Assembly (NCBI RefSeq): GCF_025989125.1
Contig: NZ_JAPDNR010000001.1
Span: 6,808,087-6,872,086 of the forward strand
Length of the DNA: 64,000 bases
Direction: 5' to 3'
From: Chitinophaga nivalis
GTDB lineage: Bacteria > Bacteroidota > Bacteroidia > Chitinophagales > Chitinophagaceae
Numbering within the stretch: position 1 is the stretch's first letter; each line of letters begins with the position of its first letter. Position numbers and translations under genes: made by a program. The notes below the pieces were generated by a model. The model saw only the letters and a program-made list of their open reading frames with translations. It was not told where the DNA came from and ran no database searches. Shown piece after piece: positions 36,187-44,770 of the stretch.

Positions 36187-37594
36187 ACCGTGATAATCTT
36201 TTTAAGCCTGAACATATCAACAGCAACCAGCCAAGCAAGGCGGCAAAACTCATCCACTGCTGTTGCAACACCCTGCCGGCAGCAGGAGGCTGCCAGACAA
36301 AAGGAGGTATCTTTCTAAAAAATGCCGGATCTGCTTTCCATTCCGGATCGCCGGTGCGGCTGCCACCCCATGCCAGTTCGTGGTTGAGCCGCCGGATAAA
36401 ATCATTCCGGTAAGCGCGGGCAGCGGCAAAGAAATGGGCATGATGGGCATAGTCTGTACCACATACTGCCATCGAAATATTTCGCACAGCGAGATAGGGA
36501 TCTATCCAGGAAGCATATACCGATAACCGGTTCTGCAGGCGGATGATACTGTCTACTACTGCCACCTGCTGTTCGTATATGCGTTGCATATAATCTTCTG
36601 TATCCTGCAGCTGGATGGCATCAAAATTTACGGGCAGTTCGGCTACTGTTTTTACGTGATACCGTGTCAGCCACGCCTGCTCCAGCTTTTGCTGCCGCTG
36701 CTCACGCGACTCGTCGCCGTTGATGCCGAACTTTTCTGCCTTGCTTACGGCCGCCTGAAAAGCATATTGCGACGGCAACGGATATACGATAGCGCCAATA
36801 CCGGCAATCATGCGGGGCAACAATACATTCCCCAGCAACCAGATGCCCAGCAGCCACATTAAAGCCTGGCCGCTGCGTTGTACAACAGCTGAGATCCGGA
36901 TCGACAACAACACAAAAATGCTTGCATACATACTATAGGCTACCACCAGGAAAAAAATCCGGATGGCTGTACCAGCGGCCGGTTGCACGGGCGTATATAA
37001 AAACAACAAAGGGAGATATACCAACAATCCCAGTAACAGCATACCATTGCAGGAGAATAAGGCTGTCAGGCTTTTACCTGGTAATAGGATCCTTTTATTC
37101 GCCCCTTGTATAAAGAGTAATTTTAAGGTACCCCATTCCCGTTCCCGGGTATAACTGTTGTGGCAATAGAAAATAATGAACAACGGAAAAAACAGCAGTA
37201 AGACTGTCGCCATGGTCAGGGATCCAAAGCGCAGGTAGTTGTCTGCCGGACTTACCGGCGCAGCAGCAGGTGTATGTTGCACATGCGCCTCTACCCGCAT
37301 GACATGTCCGCCGGACTTATTGATGCCATTATCAAAGCTGCTCCATATAGTCAGTGGCTTAAAGAGGTAGGTGCCGAAGTGCGCCGCATCATGCGGATTG
37401 CTCACCTTCATTTGCTCCCATTGTGTGCGGAACAGGCTGTCGGCCGACAGTCGTTGCTGCTGCAGCGCCACCGCTTCCCGGCGGCTGCCGGCAAAGGCAA
37501 TGCCCAGCATCACGAGGAGCAACAGGGTACCTGTCAGCAATAGGCCGCTGCGCTGTGCAGCGCGCCATTCTTTCAGCATAATAATTTTAAGCAT
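36170..37594 (-). CDS. ABC-2 type permease, DUF3526 family (first of two)
   Basis: 474 residues with the same architecture as the next gene: an N-terminal helix (LLLTGTLLLLVMLGIAFAG), a large loop, helices at ~125-270 (TVLLLFFPLFIIFYCHNSYT, then REREWGTLKLLFIQGA as the cytoplasmic block), a second loop, and a C-terminal helix (SFAALLGWLLLICSGL). The two permeases are diverged paralogues and probably form a heterodimer. It begins 6 bases after the ATPase gene and overlaps the following permease by 17 bases, so translation is coupled. Substrate unknown. Confidence 0.82.
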   Translation of the reverse strand: MLKIIMLKEWRAAQRSGLLLTGTLLLLVMLGIAFAGSRREAVALQQQRLSADSLFRTQWEQMKVSNPHDAAHFGTYLFKPLTIWSSFDNGINKSGGHVMRVEAHVQHTPAAAPVSPADNYLRFGSLTMATVLLLFFPLFIIFYCHNSYTREREWGTLKLLFIQGANKRILLPGKSLTALFSCNGMLLLGLLVYLPLLFLYTPVQPAAGTAIRIFFLVVAYSMYASIFVLLSIRISAVVQRSGQALMWLLGIWLLGNVLLPRMIAGIGAIVYPLPSQYAFQAAVSKAEKFGINGDESREQRQQKLEQAWLTRYHVKTVAELPVNFDAIQLQDTEDYMQRIYEQQVAVVDSIIRLQNRLSVYASWIDPYLAVRNISMAVCGTDYAHHAHFFAAARAYRNDFIRRLNHELAWGGSRTGDPEWKADPAFFRKIPPFVWQPPAAGRVLQQQWMSFAALLGWLLLICSGLKRLSRYEAVI

Positions 37595-37600
37595 AGGTAA

Positions 37601-38308
37601 TTACAGGGCTGCGTTCATATGTTCCATATAGATAGCTTCGAGTGCATAGTGATCTACTTCCTGTGCCTGCATGACGGTGAGGAGATGCCCGTTTTTCATG
37701 ATGCCTATTCTGCCCGCTACTTCCCGCGCACGGTATAAATCATGAGTGGCCATTAATACCGCCCGGCCTTCACTGCTGAAACGTTGCAACAATACAGAAA
37801 ACTCATTGCTGGCACGGGGATCAAGACCCGACGTTGGCTCGTCCAGTAACAGAGCTTTGGCATTTTTTGCTGTGGCAATGGCAATGCCTACTTTCTGCCG
37901 CATGCCTTTGGAATAGGTTTCTACCCGCCGGTGAATAGCTGCTTCCTGCAAACCTGCATCCAGCAGGAAATGAAATAGCTGTGATTTCGTGTAGGCCTGT
38001 CCGGTAAGGGCATGGAAAAATTCGAGATTTTCATAACCGGTGAGATAGGGATACAACATCACGGTTTCCGGTATGTAGGCAATATGCCGGCGGGCTTCCT
38101 CCCGGTGCGCCTGCACATCAATGCCGTTTACCAGTACGCGGCCGCTACTGGGCGCAAGAAAGCCCAGGAAACAATTAATAGTAGTGGTTTTACCGGCGCC
38201 ATTAGGGCCCAGCAGACAAAACACCTCTCCTTTGCCAACTTCAAGGTGCAGCGCATTCAGCGCTGTATGCCGACCAAATTGTCTGGTCAGCGCAATAGCT
38301 TGCAGCAT
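37601..38308 (-). CDS. ABC transporter ATP-binding protein
   Basis: 235 residues. Walker A GPNGAGKTTTINCFLG (~35), Q-loop/ETVMLYPYLTGYENLEF (~85), signature YSKGMRQKVGIAIA (~133), Walker B ALLLDEPTSGLD (~153) and H-loop LMATHD (~190) are all present. The YSKGMRQ signature is typical of ABC-2 exporters such as those for Na+, copper-linked NosY or antibiotics. It powers the two DUF3526 permeases encoded immediately downstream. The same-strand small membrane protein lies 57 bases upstream. Confidence 0.9.
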   Translation of the reverse strand: MLQAIALTRQFGRHTALNALHLEVGKGEVFCLLGPNGAGKTTTINCFLGFLAPSSGRVLVNGIDVQAHREEARRHIAYIPETVMLYPYLTGYENLEFFHALTGQAYTKSQLFHFLLDAGLQEAAIHRRVETYSKGMRQKVGIAIATAKNAKALLLDEPTSGLDPRASNEFSVLLQRFSSEGRAVLMATHDLYRAREVAGRIGIMKNGHLLTVMQAQEVDHYALEAIYMEHMNAAL

Positions 38309-38364
38309 ATCTTTCAGGGATGCAGTAAAGAAATACAGATAATCAGTAGTGAAGCAGATGAGAA

Positions 38365-38715
38365 TCAGGCTGTGGGAGGACCTTTGTTATCCCTGACATA
38401 ATGGAAGCCGGAAAGGAATACCGGCTGATGGGTAATATAAACCGGATTGCTATACCTTATTACCTGTTCAACAGCGATAAAGTCTGTTAAGGTAGTGTCT
38501 TTGGTTAGCTGGTAATCACAGATATTACAATGATGATGGGTGTTCTGCTGAAAAAAAGCAAGGATCTTACCGGCGGGGGTGTCTCCTGTATCCGGGAGCT
38601 GCCATACTGTGTCCGTCTTCACTTTCGGCAAGTTGTTATCATGCCTGTGCAACAGTTTTACTGTTTGCACAAAGAACATAACGAACAGTAATATTACTGC
38701 CATTAGTCGATGCAT
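38365..38715 (-). CDS. Small exported His/Cys-rich protein of the TonB/ABC operon
   Basis: 116 residues from the ATG at 38715 (MHRLMAVILLFVMFF). An ATG eight codons upstream is in frame, but a strong promoter box ends only 4 bases before it, so the downstream start fits better. It has one N-terminal hydrophobic segment (signal peptide or anchor), then LLHRHDNN and a motif THHHCNICDYQL (~68-78) with a CxxC and several His, suggesting metal binding outside the cytoplasm. The C-terminus ends FHYVRDNKGPPTA. I do not know a characterised homologue. First gene of the operon that includes the ABC exporter and the siderophore-type receptor, so a role in metal handling is inferred. Confidence 0.72.
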   Translation of the reverse strand: MHRLMAVILLFVMFFVQTVKLLHRHDNNLPKVKTDTVWQLPDTGDTPAGKILAFFQQNTHHHCNICDYQLTKDTTLTDFIAVEQVIRYSNPVYITHQPVFLSGFHYVRDNKGPPTA

Positions 38716-38743
38716 GATATGCTTGCCGCATTTTCCCATTTTT

Positions 38744-38775
38744 CAAATATAGGTAAAATTGCAACATAGATGCAA
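38744..38775 (-). promoter_or_regulatory. Promoter of the TonB/ABC operon
   Basis: Minus strand TTG (38775-38773), 21-nt spacer, and an exact TATATTTG box (38751-38744). It matches the Bacteroidota consensus TTG-N19-21-TAnnTTTG and marks the start of the operon 38715-32605. Confidence 0.65.
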
Positions 38776-38808
38776 TAACTAATAAAAAATATTCTGTCCT
38801 AAACGACA

Positions 38809-38865
38809 CATCGCCTACCGGCAGATGTAGCAGTAAGATACTGCGGTAATCTGCGGTAAGCGATG
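38809..38865 (-). terminator. Long imperfect hairpin after the SusC/SusD pair
   Basis: CATCGC, TACCG, CAGAT and GCAGTA on the left pair with GCGATG, CGGTA, ATCTG and TACTGC on the right, with single-base bulges. Transcribed leftwards it lies 33 bases past the SusD stop. A T-rich run (ATTTTTTATTAG) follows about 20 bases later. Likely terminator separating the SusCD pair from the TonB/ABC operon. Confidence 0.65.
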
Positions 38866-38897
38866 TAGCGGTGTAGGGATATATATAGGCTCGTTTA

Positions 38898-40298
38898 TTA
38901 TTCTTTATCCCACCATACACGGTCGTTGATAGTTACCTGCTGTTCCGGTTGCGGGTTGGTCAGCATTTCATTGGCAGGGTAAGGCCATCTTCTGGGAATA
39001 CCTTTCACAGTACCGCTGGTATGCGCTTTCAACACGGGGAAACCGGTGCGGCGCCAGTCGTTGTAAGGTTCCGGCGACAGGAAGCCTGCCACATATTTTT
39101 CGGTAATGATCTGTTGCAAAGCATTCGCCGTGGTTAAGACCGGACGGGAGGCAATATAGGTCTGCTGTGCCGCTGCAGGAATACCCAGCATGGTCATATG
39201 CGCAGCAATGGCGGCTTCATAAACCGGCTGTGCCGCCGTAGCGCCCTGTTTAATCAGGGTAGCTTCTGCTTTGATGAACAGGGCTTCTGCATAAGTGGCC
39301 AGGTGTAACGCTGCACCAGCACCGGCATAAAAAGTATTTACACGGGAATAGATTTTAGGATCAGGCGCCGGCAGGTCTCCAACCCTTCTGCCCCGGTAAA
39401 CACCGTCTTTGCCAGGGATAGTCAGTACTGATAACCGTGGGTCATGGCGCGTCACCAGGGAATCAATGAATGACTGTGCCATCACAACACCTCCGGTAGC
39501 GTCACGGGTAGTAATACTCCAGGGATTTTCCGCCTGTGCAGTACCGGCATAAACGATACGGGCGTTATCGTCATTACTTTTAAATCCTTTTTCCAGGGCT
39601 TCCAGTGCCTTTTCTGCCTGTACGGCAGCGGTATGTCCCGGTGCTTTGCTCAAACGCAGGTAATAGCGTGCTTTCAGCGTATAAATGAATTTTTTCCACT
39701 GGGTCATCTTCCCTTTGTAAATATAATCTTCCGCACCCGGCGCTACCTGTGCAAGCGGCTGATCACAAAAATACAAGGCGCTGTCGAGCATCCCCTGGAT
39801 CGTTGTATAGAGGGCTTCCTGTTTGTCGTACCGCGGTTGCATCACGTCCGGCATCCGGAATCCTTCGGAATAAATAGCATGATTCCATAAATCAGTGGTA
39901 ATAGCGAGGCTATAGGCAAAGAGTGTTTTTCCCACTGCCTGGTATTGCGGACGTTTAGCAGCAGCCGCCTGTTTCAGCATGATATCCAGGTTGCTGAAAA
40001 TGTTGGCATACAGATAATAATTCCAGGTATTGTCTGCATCGGTAGGGGTAATGAGATAGGATTCCAGACTGGGAGACGGCTGATTCATAGACAGCTGTTG
40101 CATCCAGTAGGAGTTTACGGTACTGGTGGTACCACCTACCACCTGTGTGGCCAATGTTATTTCTACAGGCGCCAGCAAATGGGCTTCTTTTACTGCCAGC
40201 GGATTATTCGGATCAGTATTGATATCCAGGAATTTTTTACATCCGCTCTGCATCAGCAATAAAGATCCCAGAATAACGGATACGCATATATGCTTCAT
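38898..40298 (-). CDS. SusD/RagB-family outer membrane lipoprotein
   Basis: 466 residues. Lipoprotein signal with lipobox MQSGCKKFLD (Cys 20) and the typical start FLDINTDPNNPLAV. Helical TPR-like body (TLKARYYLRLSKAPGHTAAVQAEKALEALEKG) and the C-terminal block PYNDWRRTGFPVL and PRRWPYPANEMLTN, all characteristic of the SusD-like group paired with SusC. It caps the SusC barrel encoded 20 bases upstream and captures a nutrient at the cell surface. No glycosidase gene is adjacent, so the substrate (glycan, peptide or other) is not clear. Confidence 0.92.
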   Translation of the reverse strand: MKHICVSVILGSLLLMQSGCKKFLDINTDPNNPLAVKEAHLLAPVEITLATQVVGGTTSTVNSYWMQQLSMNQPSPSLESYLITPTDADNTWNYYLYANIFSNLDIMLKQAAAAKRPQYQAVGKTLFAYSLAITTDLWNHAIYSEGFRMPDVMQPRYDKQEALYTTIQGMLDSALYFCDQPLAQVAPGAEDYIYKGKMTQWKKFIYTLKARYYLRLSKAPGHTAAVQAEKALEALEKGFKSNDDNARIVYAGTAQAENPWSITTRDATGGVVMAQSFIDSLVTRHDPRLSVLTIPGKDGVYRGRRVGDLPAPDPKIYSRVNTFYAGAGAALHLATYAEALFIKAEATLIKQGATAAQPVYEAAIAAHMTMLGIPAAAQQTYIASRPVLTTANALQQIITEKYVAGFLSPEPYNDWRRTGFPVLKAHTSGTVKGIPRRWPYPANEMLTNPQPEQQVTINDRVWWDKE

Positions 40299-40318
40299 AT
40301 CTTTCTCTTTTTTTTTAA

Positions 40319-43300
40319 TTAAAACACAGCTTTCAATCCAATGATGATACTTCTGTTGGCAGGTACGGAGAAGTTGGAAAATCCTTGTCCGTTACCACTT
40401 CCGTTGAGGCTCACTTCCGGATCTGAACCGGTGTAGTTTTTATGCAGGATGAAATTGGTGCCGGTAACAGATAAGGTCAGGTTTTTGAAAGCCTTGTTTT
40501 TTAACAGATAATCTCCCAGGTTGTAAGCCAGTGATACCTGTCTTAATTTGAAATAGGAACCGTCTTCTACGCTGGACTCATCTACTGCAGACAGATAGGA
40601 CTTATAATAATATTCGTCCATAGTGATCGCCTTGGTATTAGGAGCACCAGAATGCTCAACTACACCAGGTAATACCACTTCTGTACCTCTGTTTTCAGTC
40701 ACCTTATGGGTACCATAATAATACAGGGAAGAGTTATCCAGGTTGATCACATCTCCGCCATGTTTATGTTCCAGTACAAAAGAGAAGCTAAAGCCCTTGT
40801 AGGTCATGTTACTGGTCAGCCCACCTATCCATTTGGGGCTGGCATTTCCAATCGGCGCATAATCCTGGCTGATGATCGGATATCCATCTTCTGTAACGAT
40901 CAGCTGGTTCTGATCATTTCTCAGAAAATGATTACCATAGATTACACCATAAGGCTGGTTGGCATAAGCAAAAACACCCGGATGTGTAAACCCTGCAAAC
41001 TGCAGATATTGGATCCCGTTAGACAGGTTCAACACCTTGTTGCTGATTTTGCTATAATTAACACCAATATTCCAGTTGAAGTTTTTTGTTTTTATCGGCG
41101 TAACACCCAATACCACTTCTAAACCTTTATTCTCCATACTGCCGGCATTCACAGAAATACTGGGATAGCCGGTACCGGCAGAAACCGGGGAACCAGGCGT
41201 TAACAGATCCGCACTTCTTTTATGAAACCAGGATACTTCCAGGGAAGCCCTGTTTTGGAAGAAACGGGTTTCCAGTCCTACTTCAAACTCTTTCAGGGAT
41301 TCATTTTTCAATGGGAATCCATAGGTAGTGGTACGCAGGTAACCGTTCTGCCCCTGGTAAGGGAACTGCACATTGCCTACACCCGCCTGGTAATAGGGAT
41401 TATTCATCAAATAAGGGCTCACATTATCATTACCCACCGCGGCATATGACACCCGGATTTTACCAAAATTCAGGATGCGGTTATCCGCCATCTTCAATGC
41501 TTCTGTAAAGATAAAACCTGCACTGGCTGATCCATAGGGATAGAACTGTTTATCTGCCGACAACACAGAGCTACCATCATAACGTCCGGTAAGCCCCAGG
41601 GAGAGCATTCGTTTATATTCAATGTTGGCCTGTGCATAAAAACCTACTTTACGCGTACGGTAATAAGCATAAGAAGAGGTTACTTTTTCCGCATTGCTGA
41701 TGTTATAGAAATCAGACACGCCTAACCCTACCCCCTGTACGAAATTATTATCGGAATAGGTGGTCAGGATGTTGTTACCAATCAGTATATTACCAAACCA
41801 GTCTTTATTAAACTCTTTCCGCGCCTCTATCATCAGGTCATTGTTAAACTGCTGATACTTATTATCACGTTTATATAACTGTCCGGTAATAGGTGTGGCC
41901 CCACTGTTGCCCCAACCAATAGCGCCGGGTGCTTCGTGGTAGTCAGTTGTATTCACATACATATCTGCACCCAGTCTTTCGGTAATCGTCAGCCACGGCA
42001 GCGGATTGTAACTCAGACTCACCACCGGCAGGATGCGGTTGGTTTTATCTCCCAGGCCCGTATTATCCAATATCCAGTAAGGGTTGTTCCGACCGGCACG
42101 GTATAAACGCTGAGAACCGTCTTCATTAACAGAAGGCCGCGGATCCCAGGAAATAGGAGCGCCGTATACGGTCCATAAAGGGTTCACAAAGTTGTTGCCT
42201 TCCAGGTACCGGTGGTTGTTGGTTTGTATATAGTTGAACTGTGCATTCAGCTGCAATTTGTCCCATACCTTCACCCCATATTTCAGAAACAGGGCGTGAC
42301 GGGAATAATCTGTATTGGGAATGGTACCATTCGTTTTCAGATAAGAATAAGATATCAGGTAATTAGACCGGTCGGAAAAACCGCTGAGGTTAATGTTATT
42401 ATCTGTGGTATGCCCGGTTCTGAAAAATTCTTTGGCAGGGTTATGTTTTTTTACCGGCTGACCATTTACTTTCAGGGTATCGATGGCAGGTCCCCAGGAA
42501 GAAGAGCTGAGTTCTCCGTTGTTGCCATCAATGTAAATTCCTTCGCTACCCTGTGCAAATTTATCCTGGAACTTAGGCAGGATCGGTGTTTGAAAGCTAT
42601 AACTACTGTTGATGGAAAGGGTAGGCTTTCCTGCCTTGCCGGCGCCGGTACCATTTTTAGTAGTGATGATCACCGCTCCGCGGGCAGCGGCCGAACCATA
42701 CAATGCGGTAGCAGCTGCGCCTTTCAGTACGGAAATACTTTCAATAATGTTTGGATCAATATCACTGGCACGATTGGTGGTACCACCGGAATACTCCGGC
42801 CGGTTGGGGTTTCCGGCTTCGCTGTTGTCCATCGGTACGCCATCCACCACAAACAATGCCTGGTTGTTACCTACCAATGAGGTATTACCGCGAATCACGA
42901 TACGGGCAGAACTACCGGGAATACCACTGGAATTGCCAATCTGTACACCCGCTACTTTTCCTGCCAGTGCATTCACGAGATTATCCTGCTTCGCTTCTAC
43001 GACGGAAGCTCCTTTTACTTCCTGTACGCTGTAAGTCAGCATACGCTTATCTCTTTTGATACCCAGGGCAGTCACCACTACCTCATTGATGTTGCGGGTA
43101 TCTTCCTGCAACGTGATCGGTAAAAAATTACTGCTACCTGCTTTTATCTGTGAAGTAATAAACCCCATAGCTGTCACGATCAGCATGTCGCCTTCTTTAG
43201 CGGCTATTTTAAAACTGCCGTCTGCAGCTGCAGCAGTGCCGTTCTTTGTTCCTTTTACCTGAATGGACGCCCCCGGAACGGGAGTTCCCTGTTTGTCTGT

Positions 43301-43387
43301 AATCTTCCCCGATAACACCGGAGATTGCGCATAGGCAAAAGCTACCGCTACTAGCAGCCATACTGCTAATGCAATCGTTCTTTTCAT
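40319..43387 (-). CDS. SusC/RagA-family TonB-linked outer membrane transporter
   Basis: 1,022 residues from the ATG at 43387 (MKRTIALAVWLL); an upstream in-frame ATG would add 15 residues that do not look like a signal peptide. Signal peptide to ~20, a carboxypeptidase-regulatory-like domain ~22-100 (LSGKITDKQGTPVPGASIQV), TonB box-like region NEVVVTALGIKRDKRML, plug with IVIRGNTSLVGNNQALFVVD and VLKGAAATALYGSAAARGAV, and a 22-strand barrel ending IIIGLKAVF. It forms a transporter with the SusD protein 20 bases downstream. No STN domain, so it is not itself a FecR-signalling type, although a sigma/FecR pair lies divergently next to it. Confidence 0.93.
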   Translation of the reverse strand: MKRTIALAVWLLVAVAFAYAQSPVLSGKITDKQGTPVPGASIQVKGTKNGTAAAADGSFKIAAKEGDMLIVTAMGFITSQIKAGSSNFLPITLQEDTRNINEVVVTALGIKRDKRMLTYSVQEVKGASVVEAKQDNLVNALAGKVAGVQIGNSSGIPGSSARIVIRGNTSLVGNNQALFVVDGVPMDNSEAGNPNRPEYSGGTTNRASDIDPNIIESISVLKGAAATALYGSAAARGAVIITTKNGTGAGKAGKPTLSINSSYSFQTPILPKFQDKFAQGSEGIYIDGNNGELSSSSWGPAIDTLKVNGQPVKKHNPAKEFFRTGHTTDNNINLSGFSDRSNYLISYSYLKTNGTIPNTDYSRHALFLKYGVKVWDKLQLNAQFNYIQTNNHRYLEGNNFVNPLWTVYGAPISWDPRPSVNEDGSQRLYRAGRNNPYWILDNTGLGDKTNRILPVVSLSYNPLPWLTITERLGADMYVNTTDYHEAPGAIGWGNSGATPITGQLYKRDNKYQQFNNDLMIEARKEFNKDWFGNILIGNNILTTYSDNNFVQGVGLGVSDFYNISNAEKVTSSYAYYRTRKVGFYAQANIEYKRMLSLGLTGRYDGSSVLSADKQFYPYGSASAGFIFTEALKMADNRILNFGKIRVSYAAVGNDNVSPYLMNNPYYQAGVGNVQFPYQGQNGYLRTTTYGFPLKNESLKEFEVGLETRFFQNRASLEVSWFHKRSADLLTPGSPVSAGTGYPSISVNAGSMENKGLEVVLGVTPIKTKNFNWNIGVNYSKISNKVLNLSNGIQYLQFAGFTHPGVFAYANQPYGVIYGNHFLRNDQNQLIVTEDGYPIISQDYAPIGNASPKWIGGLTSNMTYKGFSFSFVLEHKHGGDVINLDNSSLYYYGTHKVTENRGTEVVLPGVVEHSGAPNTKAITMDEYYYKSYLSAVDESSVEDGSYFKLRQVSLAYNLGDYLLKNKAFKNLTLSVTGTNFILHKNYTGSDPEVSLNGSGNGQGFSNFSVPANRSIIIGLKAVF

Positions 43388-44071
43388 AAGTGTAATAATT
43401 GAATAATGATAATAACCGGGTAGTATCATCAACAGGATGATACGGCCACTCGCCGTTGAATAAGTAAAAAAGCAGGAATTATAAACGTGAATAAAAGGCC
43501 TTACAGGCCAAACCCTATTTGTGTTGCATGCAAAGAAAATTCAGCGTGGTACGCAGGATTACATATTAAATCAGTGACAAAATTTTATGAATAAATGGTT
43601 ATATACATACTGCTATAGACAGATGCACCGCAATAATTGAGTGTTGTGTTGGTTGACAGTTTCCTCACTGCAGCTTTTATCCGTACAGCCCTGAATAAAA
43701 ACTACGCCGCTAATATTTAACAGCCCTAAAATTAGCGTACATTCCTTTACAGCGATACGCTATAATTAACCACTTTTTTGCTGATATTAACTTGCCACTC
43801 CTTGTAAATTTGATACCGGCATGCCTTGGCGTCAACAACAGGCAACCGTGGCATAGCTACTGCCAATAACGGATTCATTTGATATGGCGGGGTATCTGTA
43901 GCGACTATTGTCCCGAAAAATATCTTTGTCTTGTATAACGGGGGCATCCGGCAGGTGTAATCCGCTATCAGTAAGACTTTATAGCTTTATGTCCCCACAG
44001 GCTTGTTTATTATTTAATATATCCTTAATATTCAGGAAAGAAAAAGTACTGACTTTTGCGCCGTATAAAGT
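43388..44071. other. Intergenic region between divergent SusC and sigma genes
   Basis: About 680 bases. It holds a hairpin in the SusC leader (43423-43443) and a near-match -7 box GACTTTTG at 44051-44058 for the sigma gene. A 66-codon minus-strand frame at 43747-43947 is not convincing as a gene. Confidence 0.5.
43423..43443 (-). repeat. Inverted repeat in the SusC 5' leader
   Basis: Arms GTATCATC (43423-43430) and GATGATAC (43436-43443), loop of 5, lying 36-56 bases before the SusC ATG. It could shape the leader RNA or be an operator. Confidence 0.35.
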
Positions 44072-44668
44072 ATGAGCCTACCAACAGCTGAATGCATATT
44101 AAAGATAAAGGATGGAGATACTGCGGCCTTCCGTGAGTTGTTTTACACTTACAAAGATGCCCTCTTCTGCTACGCCTGTAAACTTTCCCGTTCTTCCGAA
44201 CTGGCGGAAGAAGCCGTGCAGGAAGTATTTATGAAAGTATGGATCAACCGGCAGCAACTGAACCCGGACCTCTCCATACAGTCTTATCTGTATACGGCTA
44301 CCCGGCACTGTATTTTTAATATCCTCAAAAAAGCAGCGCTGGATGCCAGCTTGCGGCAAGCGATATTCTATCATCAGCCGACTGCCGCCAATACCACCGA
44401 CGACGAAATCAGAAACGCCGAACTGCAACGGGTGAAAACAAAAGTGCTGGACCTCCTGCCACCACAACGCAAGCTGATCTTCTGCCTGAGTCGTATCGAT
44501 GGGCTGAGCCACGAGGAAATTGCGCAAAAACTGGGCATCTCCAAAAGCACAGTCAAAGACCAGATCGTAAAAGCCAGCCGCTTTCTGAAACAGGAACTCC
44601 ACACCCACCACGATATTATCATTCCTATGTTGGTATTAACCATGGGCGTTACCACCACTTCCCATTAA
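44072..44668 (+). CDS. ECF RNA polymerase sigma-70 factor
   Basis: 198 residues. Region 2 is LFYTYKDALFCYACKLSRSS...EEAVQEVFMKVWINRQQL (~20-60) followed by YLYTATRHCIFNILKK. Region 4 is LPPQRKLIFCLSRIDGLSHE...IAQKLGISKSTVKDQIVKASRFL (~130-178). This is the FecI-like type of Bacteroidota. The next gene encodes its FecR anti-sigma, followed by an STN-containing SusC, so the sigma factor is expected to be released when the transporter binds ligand and to switch on the same operon. A -7-like box GACTTTTG ends 13 bases before the ATG. Confidence 0.93.
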   Translation: MSLPTAECILKIKDGDTAAFRELFYTYKDALFCYACKLSRSSELAEEAVQEVFMKVWINRQQLNPDLSIQSYLYTATRHCIFNILKKAALDASLRQAIFYHQPTAANTTDDEIRNAELQRVKTKVLDLLPPQRKLIFCLSRIDGLSHEEIAQKLGISKSTVKDQIVKASRFLKQELHTHHDIIIPMLVLTMGVTTTSH

Positions 44669-44770
44669 ATGATCGCAGATCCATAACGCGGTAGTCATCT
44701 CCCGAAAAAAAATTTTCATACCGGATCGTCCTTTGTCTTTTTCCAATTGTATTATAAGAAAGTCGTTCAG

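Noticed and set aside
43747..43947. 66-codon frame on the minus strand between the SusC and sigma genes
   Set aside because: No promoter, no recognisable motif and no operon context; composition does not look like a real protein.
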